6,661 bases of DNA, taken from positions 1 through 6,661 of the forward strand of contig DGHK01000041.1 in assembly GCA_002392655.1 (NCBI GenBank), read 5' to 3'. The stretch is from Lachnospiraceae bacterium UBA3850. GTDB lineage: Bacteria; Bacillota; Clostridia; Lachnospirales; Lachnospiraceae. The notes beneath the pieces were generated by a model. The model was given only the letters and a program-made list of their open reading frames with translations. It made no database searches and had not been told where the DNA came from. Of the stretch, positions 1 to 6,472 are shown piece by piece; position 1 is the stretch's first letter; each line of letters begins with the position of its first letter. The position numbers and the translations under genes were made by a program.

Positions 1-290
1 GGCTGATAATAATCATAGTAGGATACAAAATACTCTACTGCATTTTCAGGAAAAAATGCCTTCATCTCACCGTAAAGCTGGGCAGCCAGAGTTTTGTTAT
101 GCGACATGATAAGCGTCTTCTTACCAAGAGCCTTGATTACATTTGCCATGGTAAAGGTTTTACCTGAACCGGTAACACCCAGAAGAGTCTGACGCTTCTT
201 TCCGGAGTTAAATCCATCCACAATGGCCTGGATTGCTTCCGGCTGATCACCTGTTGGTGCATATTCCGAATGTAATATAAATTCCGCCAT
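1..290 (-). CDS. uvrB: UvrB, excinuclease ABC subunit B (N-terminal part; gene continues beyond the window)
   Basis: UvrB is the damage-verifying helicase-like subunit of the cytoplasmic UvrABC nucleotide excision repair complex: it is loaded by UvrA and then recruits UvrC for incision. The 96 visible codons begin [10 protein letters not shown] and then show PTGDQPEAI, the usual UvrB Q-motif region. Walker A follows at about residues 38-47 ([10 protein letters not shown], Lys44), then [13 protein letters not shown] at 63-75. The visible part ends in [10 protein letters not shown] (87-96), the start of the UvrB beta-hairpin used to clamp DNA and probe for damage. The ATG at 290 matches the family N-terminus and has AGGAAAGGG (301-309) 10 nt upstream. 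The remaining roughly 560 residues of a normal-length UvrB lie outside the window. The gene starts 42 bp after the zinc-ribbon gene with no terminator between, so read-through is plausible. No LexA-type box is visible in that gap. Identity is essentially certain. Confidence 0.97.
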   Translation of the reverse strand, partial: MAEFILHSEYAPTGDQPEAIQAIVDGFNSGKKRQTLLGVTGSGKTFTMANVIKALGKKTLIMSHNKTLAAQLYGEMKAFFPENAVEYFVSYYDYYQ

Positions 291-332
291 ATTCAGCTTT
301 CCCTTTCCTGCTGCCATTACCTGAAATGCTAA

Positions 333-2195
333 TTAGTAAAGTGACTCCACTAAGGCATATATAAAGCCATCCTCATCAACAAAATCCATGATATCCTCCT
401 CATCCGCCTCAAACAGATTCAGAGTATCCAGACTTTTATCCTTCTTGAGCACCTTAGCCTTTGAAGGAGAAGCATTAACAGATAAGGTCATATTATAGAT
501 CTCTATGTCTAATAATTCTAGCTCAACATCTTCAAGTTGCAAGCTAAATGCTTTGCCAGGCTTTACTTCATCCAGTGATATCCGGTAATCAAAGCTGTTG
601 TAGCCATCATCATCAAAAGAAACGTCAATATTATTTTTTTTATCAGTCTCTATCTCTATAGTATAATTCTGTTTTCTTCCATCTGATAAGGTCATTTCTA
701 TAATATCTTCAGCGGTATTATCTTTTATCTCGGAATTCTTTTCCAGCTTAACGCTGGTCTTGCTGCCATTTGCCGTAAGCTTGAACTCCATATCCATGCT
801 GGACAGGATATTTCCCTTACCGGTATTATTGGTCTCCAGAGTGTACTTGACCTTATTGTATTTATCTTTTATCTGGAAGCTTATCTCCAGACTGGCGATA
901 TTCTTTTTATAGACACATACACTTCCGGTAATATCATCAAAGTTTATACTCTTTAATCTATCTGAAAGCTCATCCAGCCTCTCCTCAGCATCCTGAGTCT
1001 CAGGTCCCCGAAGTGTGGTTTTCATTAATTCAATATAATCCTCTATCAGATCCTCGATGTTATCCTCTGAAATGGTAATATTATACTTCTTCGCTCTTTT
1101 ATAGCCATCACCGATAGTCACCTTTTCCGAACCGGCACTCTTTATCTCAACAGATTCCTTAAATGTCTTTTCAAGCTTCTCCAGCTCTTCCTTATTATCA
1201 GCCTCAGCAGGTTCTATGATCCTGTCACTAAACCAGTTGATACTAAAATCCTCCTGATCATCTACATAATCTTCAAATAGTGGTGATTTCTTCATCTGCG
1301 ATATGATATCGGCATTTTCCATGTAAATGTACCCGTCACTCCCCTCTTCATAGAGATATGTCGAAGTCGCATCGCCTATCATAGTTCCGCCAAGCTCTAC
1401 ATCATCCACATCAAGAGCAACCTCTGCTGACAGCCCCTTTGATGAATTCTTTTTATTTATCTCAATGGTTCCCTCTACAGGAGTCCAGTCGATTTCCATA
1501 TCGGTATCTATAGACATAACTCCACCATCTCTCATAAAACCGTGCATGGTTTCATATACACCGGTCTTCTGTTCAAAGGCAAAGCTTTCTATGATATTTT
1601 CCTGATTATACGTATTACGCAGCGCCTGCATCACTCTTCGCTCAGGCGTCATAATCAGCAGATTCCATACCAGAAGTCCGATCACAGCGAGCACAGCTAG
1701 CGAACCGGCTGCTATACCTATAGTAACCCACAGCTTTTTCCCTGCTTTAAATCCTGCCTTCGATATCTTTATCTTATTCTTTGCTGTTTTCTGACCGGCA
1801 CCTGTCCAGTTCTCTCCTCCCTGAGGTTGTCCCTGATTATAATTCATTCCCTGCACAGGGTCTGCTCCGGGTGCGGCACCGTTAAAGCTCTGATTCTGTT
1901 CTTTGAAGAAATTCTGTCCCTGATTGAAGCCTCTGTAATGAGCATGACCACCAAAATCATTCTGCTCCTGAGCAACACTAAACTGATCCGGATAGCCTGT
2001 TCCGTACTGTCCCCCATCAACTATAACATCCATAGGATCCAGCTCCACCTCATCATCTCTGGAACCCGGAGCGCCATAGATCTGAAGAGCATTTACAGGA
2101 GTTTCCGGAGCCTCCACTCCCATCTGCTTAACACCACAATACTCACAATACAGAGAATTATCTCCGATTTCCATACCACAGCTTTTACATATCAT
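333..2195 (-). CDS. Zinc-ribbon, single-pass membrane protein with large extracytoplasmic domain, function unknown
   Basis: A 620-residue protein of unrecognised function. The N-terminus is a compact zinc ribbon with two CxxC pairs (Cys3, Cys6, Cys17, Cys20; CKSCG...CEYCG), as in zinc-ribbon-headed Firmicutes membrane proteins. A low-complexity linker rich in Gln, Asn, Gly and Pro follows (about 21-135), then a Lys-rich stretch (about 136-154) and one hydrophobic helix (about 155-182, WVTIGIAAGSLAVLAVIGLL). The remaining roughly 440 residues are acidic with many alternating hydrophobic/polar strands and no Cys. There is no cleavable signal peptide or lipobox. The basic flank predicts zinc ribbon inside and the C-terminal domain outside (inference). 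I chose the ATG at 2195: it has GGAGG 7 nt upstream and puts the first Cys pair at residues 3-6. An in-frame ATG 27 nt upstream would make that Shine-Dalgarno part of the coding sequence. It lies about 100 bp after the amylase gene and 42 bp before uvrB. Possible roles are envelope sensing or scaffolding, unproven. Confidence 0.9.
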   Translation of the reverse strand: MICKSCGMEIGDNSLYCEYCGVKQMGVEAPETPVNALQIYGAPGSRDDEVELDPMDVIVDGGQYGTGYPDQFSVAQEQNDFGGHAHYRGFNQGQNFFKEQNQSFNGAAPGADPVQGMNYNQGQPQGGENWTGAGQKTAKNKIKISKAGFKAGKKLWVTIGIAAGSLAVLAVIGLLVWNLLIMTPERRVMQALRNTYNQENIIESFAFEQKTGVYETMHGFMRDGGVMSIDTDMEIDWTPVEGTIEINKKNSSKGLSAEVALDVDDVELGGTMIGDATSTYLYEEGSDGYIYMENADIISQMKKSPLFEDYVDDQEDFSINWFSDRIIEPAEADNKEELEKLEKTFKESVEIKSAGSEKVTIGDGYKRAKKYNITISEDNIEDLIEDYIELMKTTLRGPETQDAEERLDELSDRLKSINFDDITGSVCVYKKNIASLEISFQIKDKYNKVKYTLETNNTGKGNILSSMDMEFKLTANGSKTSVKLEKNSEIKDNTAEDIIEMTLSDGRKQNYTIEIETDKKNNIDVSFDDDGYNSFDYRISLDEVKPGKAFSLQLEDVELELLDIEIYNMTLSVNASPSKAKVLKKDKSLDTLNLFEADEEDIMDFVDEDGFIYALVESLY

Positions 2196-2202
2196 TTTTA
2201 TA

Positions 2203-2207
2203 CCTCC
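2203..2207 (-). promoter_or_regulatory. Shine-Dalgarno GGAGG that fixes the zinc-ribbon gene start
   Basis: On the minus strand GGAGG is followed by a 7-nt spacer (TATAAAA) and ATG at 2195. This canonical spacing favours the ATG at 2195 over the in-frame ATG at 2222, which has no comparable site upstream. Confidence 0.85.
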
Positions 2208-2213
2208 AGCTAG

Positions 2214-2272
2214 TTTTACCACAGGTTACGGAACAGAAATCATTAAAATCCTTCCCCTTCCCTGTGGTAAAA
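2214..2272 (-). repeat. Perfect 12-bp inverted repeat in the leader of the zinc-ribbon gene
   Basis: TTTTACCACAGG (2214-2225) and CCTGTGGTAAAA (2261-2272) are exact reverse complements separated by 35 bp. In minus-strand RNA they would form a 12-bp stem whose 3' arm ends 6 nt before the GGAGG ribosome-binding site, leaving the site itself unpaired. No T-run follows on the minus strand, so this is not an ordinary intrinsic terminator of the amylase gene. It could be a leader hairpin, an mRNA-stabilising or processing structure, or a DNA dyad for a regulator. The loop is purine-rich in its 5' half. The repeat is seen directly; its function is inference. Confidence 0.5.
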
Positions 2273-2297
2273 TATCCTTCCCTATCTGTTTGCTGAT

Positions 2298-4391
2298 CTA
2301 TCTAAGCTTACATACATAGATTGAGGCAGAGCACTTAGGTACTATTACAGTAAGAACATTATTCTGCACCATATACATCTGCTCTTCCTGATTATAGCCT
2401 TCATCGTATGTAAGGAATACCCGTCTCATAGTACGATTGTTATGCACTCCCAGCTCACGAACATGTATCTTCAGCTCTTTCTCCGAAAAATCACTATTTA
2501 TAACAACAAGTACCGCTTCCTCACTGTTGAATCTTCCATAAGACAGGACTCTGTACTCTCCATGCAGGAACTTCAGAGAGCCGGTTCTGAGGGACTGATA
2601 CTCATTATGCACTTTGATTATATCCTTATGGAACTGAAGAAGCTGCATATCTTCATTTCCCCATGGATAGGTTCTTCTGGAATCCGGATCCGTCCATCCA
2701 CATACCCCTACCTCATCACCATAGTAGATAGTAGGAGCACCGGGCCAGGTCATCTGAAATGTAACAGCCAGTCTCATAAGCCCCGTACTTACATTTTCAT
2801 TTGCCGTCTCCGACCCAAGAGTCTGGATACGACCTACTCTGTGATTCGTTCTGGTAAGAAATCTGGAGTGGTCATGATTTGAAAGCTCATTCATTGAAAC
2901 ATACAGTGAGTTATACATCATAAAGGACATATAATATCTGATGGAACCAATAAAGAAATCCGCATTACCCAAAAAGTCTCCCCTGAACTCATCACTGTGC
3001 TTCTCAACTCCCGTCAGGAACCAGGTAATAGGCTCCATAAATGCACCGTAATTCATAATGGTATCCCACTCATCGCCCTGAAGCCACGACTTGGGACTTT
3101 CATAATGCTCCGCCAGAATGATTGCATTTGGATTTGCTTCCTTTACATTCTTACGGAAATCCTTCCAGAACTTATGATTGAAGTCCTGAGAGTACCCCAG
3201 ATCCGCCGCCACATCAAGCCTCCAGCCATCGCAGTTAAATGGAGGCGAAACCCATTTGCGTCCTATTCTCATTATATAATCATACAGCTTTTCCGACTCT
3301 TCGTAGTTCAGCTTCGGAAGGGTATCATGTCCCCACCAGCCGTTATAGGAACGATTGTAAGGCCATGCATTTTCATCATTGAATTTGAAGAAGTTTCTAT
3401 ACGGACTGTCCGGCGTCAGATATGCGCCTTTTTCATAGTCAGGATTCTTGTCATATATACATTCCTTATCCAGCCATTTGTTAAATGAACCACAGTGATT
3501 AAATACTCCATCAAGTATTACCTTGATTCCCCTGCGGTGTGCTTCCTCCACAAGCTGTATAAAGAACTGATTTGATGCCTCCAGATTCTCCATATCAGTT
3601 ACTCTATGGATATATCTGCTTGCCTGAGTGTTATCCATTACATTTTCCGGAAGAACCTCACCCTCGTCCTTAACTATCTTTCCGTAGTGAGGGTCAATAT
3701 AGTCATAGTCCTGAATATCGTACTTATGATTGGAGGGTGATACAAAGATAGGATTGAAGTAGATTGCCTCAACTCCCAGATCCTTCAGATAGTCAAGCTT
3801 ATCCATAACTCCCTGAAGGTCGCCGCCATAGAAATTGCTTACATCCATATTCTCCGGAAGCCTGTTCCAGTCATCGACCTTATGAACGTGCCTTCCCAGA
3901 TAGCTGTACTCTCTCTCCTGAACATCGTTAGAGGTATCACCATTACAGAATCTGTCAACAAATATCTGATAGATTACCGCTCCCTTGGCCCAGTCAGGTG
4001 TCTTGTAGCCGGGAACTATCCTGAAGTCATAATCATGATTTGCTTCCTTAAGTATTCCGAGTCTGTTATATACAACCGTAAGTCTGTCGGAATGAACCTC
4101 AAAATAGTACATAAGCGGTTCAGTGACATTTTTCATTACTATCTGATAGAAGTCAAATATACCATTATAGTCTGCTACCGTCATTGGATAGTGCTTATCG
4201 CCTATAACGATATCCACGCTATCTACGTTATTTCTCGCTGTTCTAAATCTTATGGTCACATCTTCTCCCGGTTCCGGTTCTGCAGGCGTGACAAAGTTCG
4301 GCGTTCCGTCAGTAAACAGAGCCCCGAAATTCAGAATCGTAGTAGCATTATAGATACGACTTATCATATCCAATACATTAGTATCACTCAT
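2298..4391 (-). CDS. Intracellular GH13 alpha-glucan hydrolase, neopullulanase/cyclomaltodextrinase-like, with N-terminal CBM34-type domain
   Basis: A 697-residue alpha-amylase-family enzyme, expected to hydrolyse alpha-1,4 (perhaps alpha-1,6) bonds of maltodextrins or cyclodextrins in the cytoplasm; there is no signal peptide. A beta-sandwich resembling CBM34 occupies about 25-127. The GH13 barrel starts near 133 with VIYQIFVDRF and the Ca-site-like CNGDTSND (149-156). Conserved regions are visible: DGVFNH (294-299), GWRLDVAAD (389-397, nucleophile Asp393), AEHYE (427-431, acid/base Glu428), SNHDHSR (504-510, stabiliser Asp507), LPKLN (358-362, close to the MPKLN of the neopullulanase group) and GAPTIYYGDEVG (551-562). 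A C-terminal beta domain covers about 610-697. All three catalytic residues are present. Two oddities: an insert of roughly 35 residues in the B-domain region (238-272), and AEHYE instead of the GE-W form of typical neopullulanases. The ATG has GGGAGG (4397-4402) 5 nt upstream. A promoter and palindrome precede it. Family is certain; substrate and GH13 subfamily are not. Confidence 0.95.
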   Translation of the reverse strand: MSDTNVLDMISRIYNATTILNFGALFTDGTPNFVTPAEPEPGEDVTIRFRTARNNVDSVDIVIGDKHYPMTVADYNGIFDFYQIVMKNVTEPLMYYFEVHSDRLTVVYNRLGILKEANHDYDFRIVPGYKTPDWAKGAVIYQIFVDRFCNGDTSNDVQEREYSYLGRHVHKVDDWNRLPENMDVSNFYGGDLQGVMDKLDYLKDLGVEAIYFNPIFVSPSNHKYDIQDYDYIDPHYGKIVKDEGEVLPENVMDNTQASRYIHRVTDMENLEASNQFFIQLVEEAHRRGIKVILDGVFNHCGSFNKWLDKECIYDKNPDYEKGAYLTPDSPYRNFFKFNDENAWPYNRSYNGWWGHDTLPKLNYEESEKLYDYIMRIGRKWVSPPFNCDGWRLDVAADLGYSQDFNHKFWKDFRKNVKEANPNAIILAEHYESPKSWLQGDEWDTIMNYGAFMEPITWFLTGVEKHSDEFRGDFLGNADFFIGSIRYYMSFMMYNSLYVSMNELSNHDHSRFLTRTNHRVGRIQTLGSETANENVSTGLMRLAVTFQMTWPGAPTIYYGDEVGVCGWTDPDSRRTYPWGNEDMQLLQFHKDIIKVHNEYQSLRTGSLKFLHGEYRVLSYGRFNSEEAVLVVINSDFSEKELKIHVRELGVHNNRTMRRVFLTYDEGYNQEEQMYMVQNNVLTVIVPKCSASIYVCKLR

Positions 4392-4412
4392 AGCGTCCTC
4401 CCAGATGACACA

Positions 4413-4429
4413 GATAAAAGTATTTTATC
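4413..4429. promoter_or_regulatory. 17-bp palindrome overlapping the amylase -10 (candidate operator)
   Basis: GATAAAA (4413-4419) and TTTTATC (4423-4429) are perfect 7-bp arms around GTA. The dyad covers the predicted -10 hexamer of the amylase promoter, a position where a bound repressor would block transcription. It is AT-rich and lacks the central CG of LacI/MalR or CcpA-type sites, so no regulator family can be named. AT-rich palindromes of this size can occur by chance. Confidence 0.35.
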
Positions 4430-4450
4430 ATATTTGGAGGCTTATGAAAA
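4422..4450 (-). promoter_or_regulatory. Putative sigma-A promoter of the amylase gene
   Basis: On the minus strand TTTTCA (4445-4450; four of six bases of TTGACA) is separated by exactly 17 bp from TAAAAT (4422-4427; five of six bases of TATAAT). It lies just after the terminator of the upstream gene and about 30 bp before the amylase ATG, where a promoter is expected. A TATGAT just upstream is an alternative -10. Not experimentally supported. Confidence 0.45.
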
Positions 4451-4452
4451 GG

Positions 4453-4486
4453 AAAAAGCAACCGCCATATGTTTAACGATTGCTTT
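4453..4486 (-). terminator. Rho-independent terminator of the ATPase/PD-(D/E)XK gene
   Basis: Eleven bases after the TAA of the upstream gene, the minus-strand RNA folds AAAGCAATCGTTA against TGGCGGTTGCTTT: 13 pairs including three G-U wobbles, with a 6-nt loop, running into a T5 tail. The wobbles pair only in the minus transcript (they are C-A mismatches on the plus strand), which supports this orientation. Its arms closely resemble those of the hairpin at 6411-6472. Confidence 0.85.
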
Positions 4487-4497
4487 CATACTAGCAC

Positions 4498-6246
4498 TTA
4501 CCTACCGGACAATCCTTCGTACACTCCCACGATACAGCTCTTTTTACAGAAACATATTCCGTAGGATTTTACTCCCATATAGCCGTCTTCAAGTACGCCT
4601 TCTTCATACTTTTTATCTCTTATCTGGTCGTATGCTTCGCGAAGACCTGCCTCCATCTCATTAAATTTCTTTCTAGTTTTTATCTCAAAGATGATTGCCG
4701 GATCTTGGGGATTTTCAGGATAAAGTACGATATCAGGTCGTCCATCGCCTTCTTCTCTGTTTGAACGAGGCTGATAATCCGGAGTTCCATATAAAAGTGA
4801 TAGGAATAAGCCATGATAAAAAGCTTCATCATTATCAAATACACTTATGCTCTTTTTAAGAAGTTTTGTAACATATCCGGCTATGGCATCCGTATCCCCA
4901 TCAAGCACTGCTTTATAAAACACTCCTCTGTCCGTCTCCTTTACCTGTTTGTCAAACCAGCTGCTTATCTGATTAGTGTATATACTGCGTATCTCGATAT
5001 TGGGTATCTTCATGGTAAGATATATTTTTTCTTCATTTTGTTCATCACGTCTTTCTGATACCTTCTTCATATATCCTGTAAAAAACAGGAAGTTCCATAG
5101 GTTATCTTCTGACTCATGGATATCGTCATAGGTTATATCCTCATGTATCTGCTTTTCTATCGTTCCTCCTTTTATCAGTATATCAAGTTCCTGCTTCATC
5201 TCGTCATCCGCATGCCATATCATATCCTTGATTATCTGGTTTGACGAAGTGTTTGCCCAGTAGGCTTCTGGAAATTTCATATTTTTTATGGCAATACTTT
5301 TAACGTATTTAATTATACTCCACGGATTATATATCTCAGTTTCTCCAAATAGATATCCGTCGTACCACTCTTTTGCCTCAGGTATCCTGTCTTCTATACC
5401 GTAATCAATAAGCATCTGTTCTGTTTCTTTTTGCGTGAATCCAAACGCCTCCTCAAATCCATTATTATATACAGAGCTTATCTCCAGATGATTAAGCCCC
5501 GTAAATATGCTCTCCTTACTTATCCTGAGACAGCCTGTAACTACGCCAAACTGTAAGGCATCATTGGTCTTAAGCGCTGACTCAAAGAGTGAACGTATAA
5601 ATCCAACCATCTCGTCATAGAACCCATTATAGTAGGCATTTTCAAGAGGTACATCATACTCATCGAGAAGGATGATTACATTTTCGTTATGGTACTTCTT
5701 AAGACACACAGAAAGTGTTTTAAGTGCCGTTGCATAACGTCCTATCTCTTCCCTGAGTTCATTCTCATTCTTAAGTTCACCTCTTTTTCTGGTAACTGAC
5801 AGTTCTTTAAGTAGGTTTTTCTCTGTTCCAGAAAGCTTATCTGAATCCTTAAGATAATTATGTCTGTCAATTTCTAATACTATCTCATCCCTAAGCTGCA
5901 ACACCGCTTCTCTAAAATCCGGTTGCTTTGCCGACTTAAGCGAAAGCTTGATAACCGGATATTTTCCCATCATGGAAAGAATCTTATCAGATGCTCCCAT
6001 AATCTTCTTTCCTTCAAAGTACCTTTTCTTATCTATAACATTACCATTATAATCATACTCAAGTTCAAAGAAAGTACGAAGCATAGAAAGTGCAAGAGTC
6101 TTACCGAAACGTCGTGGTCTGGTAAATAACGTTACTTTACCACCCTTTTCAACAACATCATTAATAAGCATTGTCTTATCTATATAATACATATCATCAT
6201 CTATAAATTCTTTGTATTTCTCATATCCTATACCAATCTTTTTCAC
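4498..6246 (-). CDS. AAA-ATPase-like protein with C-terminal PD-(D/E)XK nuclease domain
   Basis: A 582-residue protein of the widespread, poorly understood family combining an AAA-ATPase-like domain (Pfam AAA-ATPase_like) with a C-terminal PD-(D/E)XK domain (PDDEXK_9, formerly DUF1703). It begins MKKIGIGYEKYKEFIDDDMYYIDKT, the usual start of this family. A Walker A variant RPRRFGKT is at 43-50 (Lys49), Walker B VIILLDEYD at 190-198 (Asp195, Glu196), and the conserved GCLRISKESIFTGLNH segment at about 238-253. The nuclease core is GRPDIVLYP (Asp505) and FEIK (Glu521, Lys523), with a helix containing YDQ (Gln541); all key residues are present. I chose the GTG at 6246: AGAAGGTG (6253-6260) sits 6 nt upstream and the protein then starts as homologues do. 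A GTG at 6255 would add three residues. A small upstream ORF overlaps this GTG by one base, and a terminator follows. Biological role (nucleic-acid processing, mobile-element defence or other) is unknown. No signal peptide; probably cytoplasmic. Confidence 0.92.
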   Translation of the reverse strand: MKKIGIGYEKYKEFIDDDMYYIDKTMLINDVVEKGGKVTLFTRPRRFGKTLALSMLRTFFELEYDYNGNVIDKKRYFEGKKIMGASDKILSMMGKYPVIKLSLKSAKQPDFREAVLQLRDEIVLEIDRHNYLKDSDKLSGTEKNLLKELSVTRKRGELKNENELREEIGRYATALKTLSVCLKKYHNENVIILLDEYDVPLENAYYNGFYDEMVGFIRSLFESALKTNDALQFGVVTGCLRISKESIFTGLNHLEISSVYNNGFEEAFGFTQKETEQMLIDYGIEDRIPEAKEWYDGYLFGETEIYNPWSIIKYVKSIAIKNMKFPEAYWANTSSNQIIKDMIWHADDEMKQELDILIKGGTIEKQIHEDITYDDIHESEDNLWNFLFFTGYMKKVSERRDEQNEEKIYLTMKIPNIEIRSIYTNQISSWFDKQVKETDRGVFYKAVLDGDTDAIAGYVTKLLKKSISVFDNDEAFYHGLFLSLLYGTPDYQPRSNREEGDGRPDIVLYPENPQDPAIIFEIKTRKKFNEMEAGLREAYDQIRDKKYEEGVLEDGYMGVKSYGICFCKKSCIVGVYEGLSGR

Positions 6247-6332
6247 TATCCGCACCTTCTTCCCTTATACATTGGTTTAACATTATTTACTGCTCTAACC
6301 TCTGCTCTAAGGAACGTAGTTCTGTTCCTCAT
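6246..6332 (-). CDS. Possible 28-residue leader peptide or small protein coupled to the ATPase/nuclease gene
   Basis: ATG at 6332 opens a 28-codon frame starting MRNRTTFLRAEVRA and ending KGRRCG. Its TAG overlaps the first base of the downstream GTG in the string TAGTG, an arrangement typical of translational coupling. AAGGGG (6344-6349) lies 11 nt upstream of the ATG. A stronger GGAAGGAG (6359-6366) is 26 nt away, too far to serve this start. The predicted peptide is strongly basic (Arg/Lys-rich) with one Cys and no membrane segment. It contains a 12-nt tandem repeat (TTAGAGCA twice, giving LRAE-VRAV). It resembles no family I recognise. It could equally be a chance frame in a 5' leader; the overlap is the main argument for it. 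Confidence 0.35.
   Translation of the reverse strand: MRNRTTFLRAEVRAVNNVKPMYKGRRCG
6253..6260 (-). promoter_or_regulatory. Shine-Dalgarno-like AGAAGGTG for the ATPase/nuclease gene
   Basis: AGAAGGTG on the minus strand lies 6 nt before the GTG at 6246. Choosing the earlier GTG (6255) would use the last bases of this motif as the start codon and leave only GGGAAG as ribosome-binding site at very short spacing. This favours 6246. Confidence 0.55.
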
Positions 6333-6376
6333 AGCTGCCAAATCCCCTTGTGATTATTCTCCTTCCGATAAGTTAT

Positions 6377-6385
6377 AGTATAGCA
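6377..6385 (-). promoter_or_regulatory. Putative extended -10 promoter upstream of the small ORF and ATPase/nuclease gene
   Basis: The minus strand reads TGCTATACT: a TGn extension plus TATACT, five of six bases of the sigma-A -10 consensus. No good -35 lies at 16-18 bp, as is often tolerated with extended -10 promoters. It sits between the upstream terminator and the small ORF, predicting a leader of about 40 nt before the small ORF. Confidence 0.4.
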
Positions 6386-6410
6386 AATATCTTTATATGC
6401 CGCCATAGAA

Positions 6411-6472
6411 AAACAAAAAAGCAACTGCCATCACATATTGGTAGCATACCATATGATTAACAGTTGCTTTTT
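6411..6472 (-). terminator. Long-hairpin rho-independent terminator of the wall-binding-repeat gene
   Basis: AAAAAGCAACTG (6416-6427) and CAGTTGCTTTTT (6461-6472) form a perfect 12-bp stem. In the minus transcript it continues with two G-U pairs and an A-U pair. An inner imperfect hairpin follows, pairing CATATTGGT (6435-6443) with ACCATATG (6448-6455). The minus-strand 3' side runs into T6, G, T5, a strong terminator tail. It lies 72 bp past the stop of the wall-binding protein. The plus direction also has a short T-run, but no plus-strand gene ends here. Confidence 0.88.

Noticed and set aside
291..332. SOS operator or separate promoter directly before uvrB
   Set aside because: The 42-bp gap contains a ribosome-binding site but no GAACN4GTTC motif and no convincing -35/-10 pair.
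1827..2213. Plus-strand open frame of 128 codons
   Set aside because: Lies wholly antisense to the well-supported zinc-ribbon gene; no ribosome-binding site or recognisable protein features.
2196..2222. Nine-residue N-terminal extension of the zinc-ribbon protein (ATG at 2222)
   Set aside because: It would translate through the GGAGG Shine-Dalgarno and has no good ribosome-binding site of its own; it also overlaps an arm of the inverted repeat.
3882..4664. Plus-strand open frame of 260 codons
   Set aside because: Runs antisense across the N-terminal part of the GH13 gene, its promoter, a terminator and the end of the ATPase gene; composition is not protein-like. Similar plus-strand frames at 2442-2882, 2997-3488, 4813-5058 and 5923-6129 were rejected for the same reason.
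6312..6322. GAAC-GTA-GTTC as a LexA/SOS box
   Set aside because: The Gram-positive LexA box has a 4-bp spacer (GAACN4GTTC); here the spacer is 3 bp, and the site lies inside a predicted leader rather than over a promoter.
6335..6385. Riboswitch or attenuator in the leader of the ATPase gene
   Set aside because: The predicted leader is too short and lacks a recognisable aptamer or terminator/antiterminator pair.
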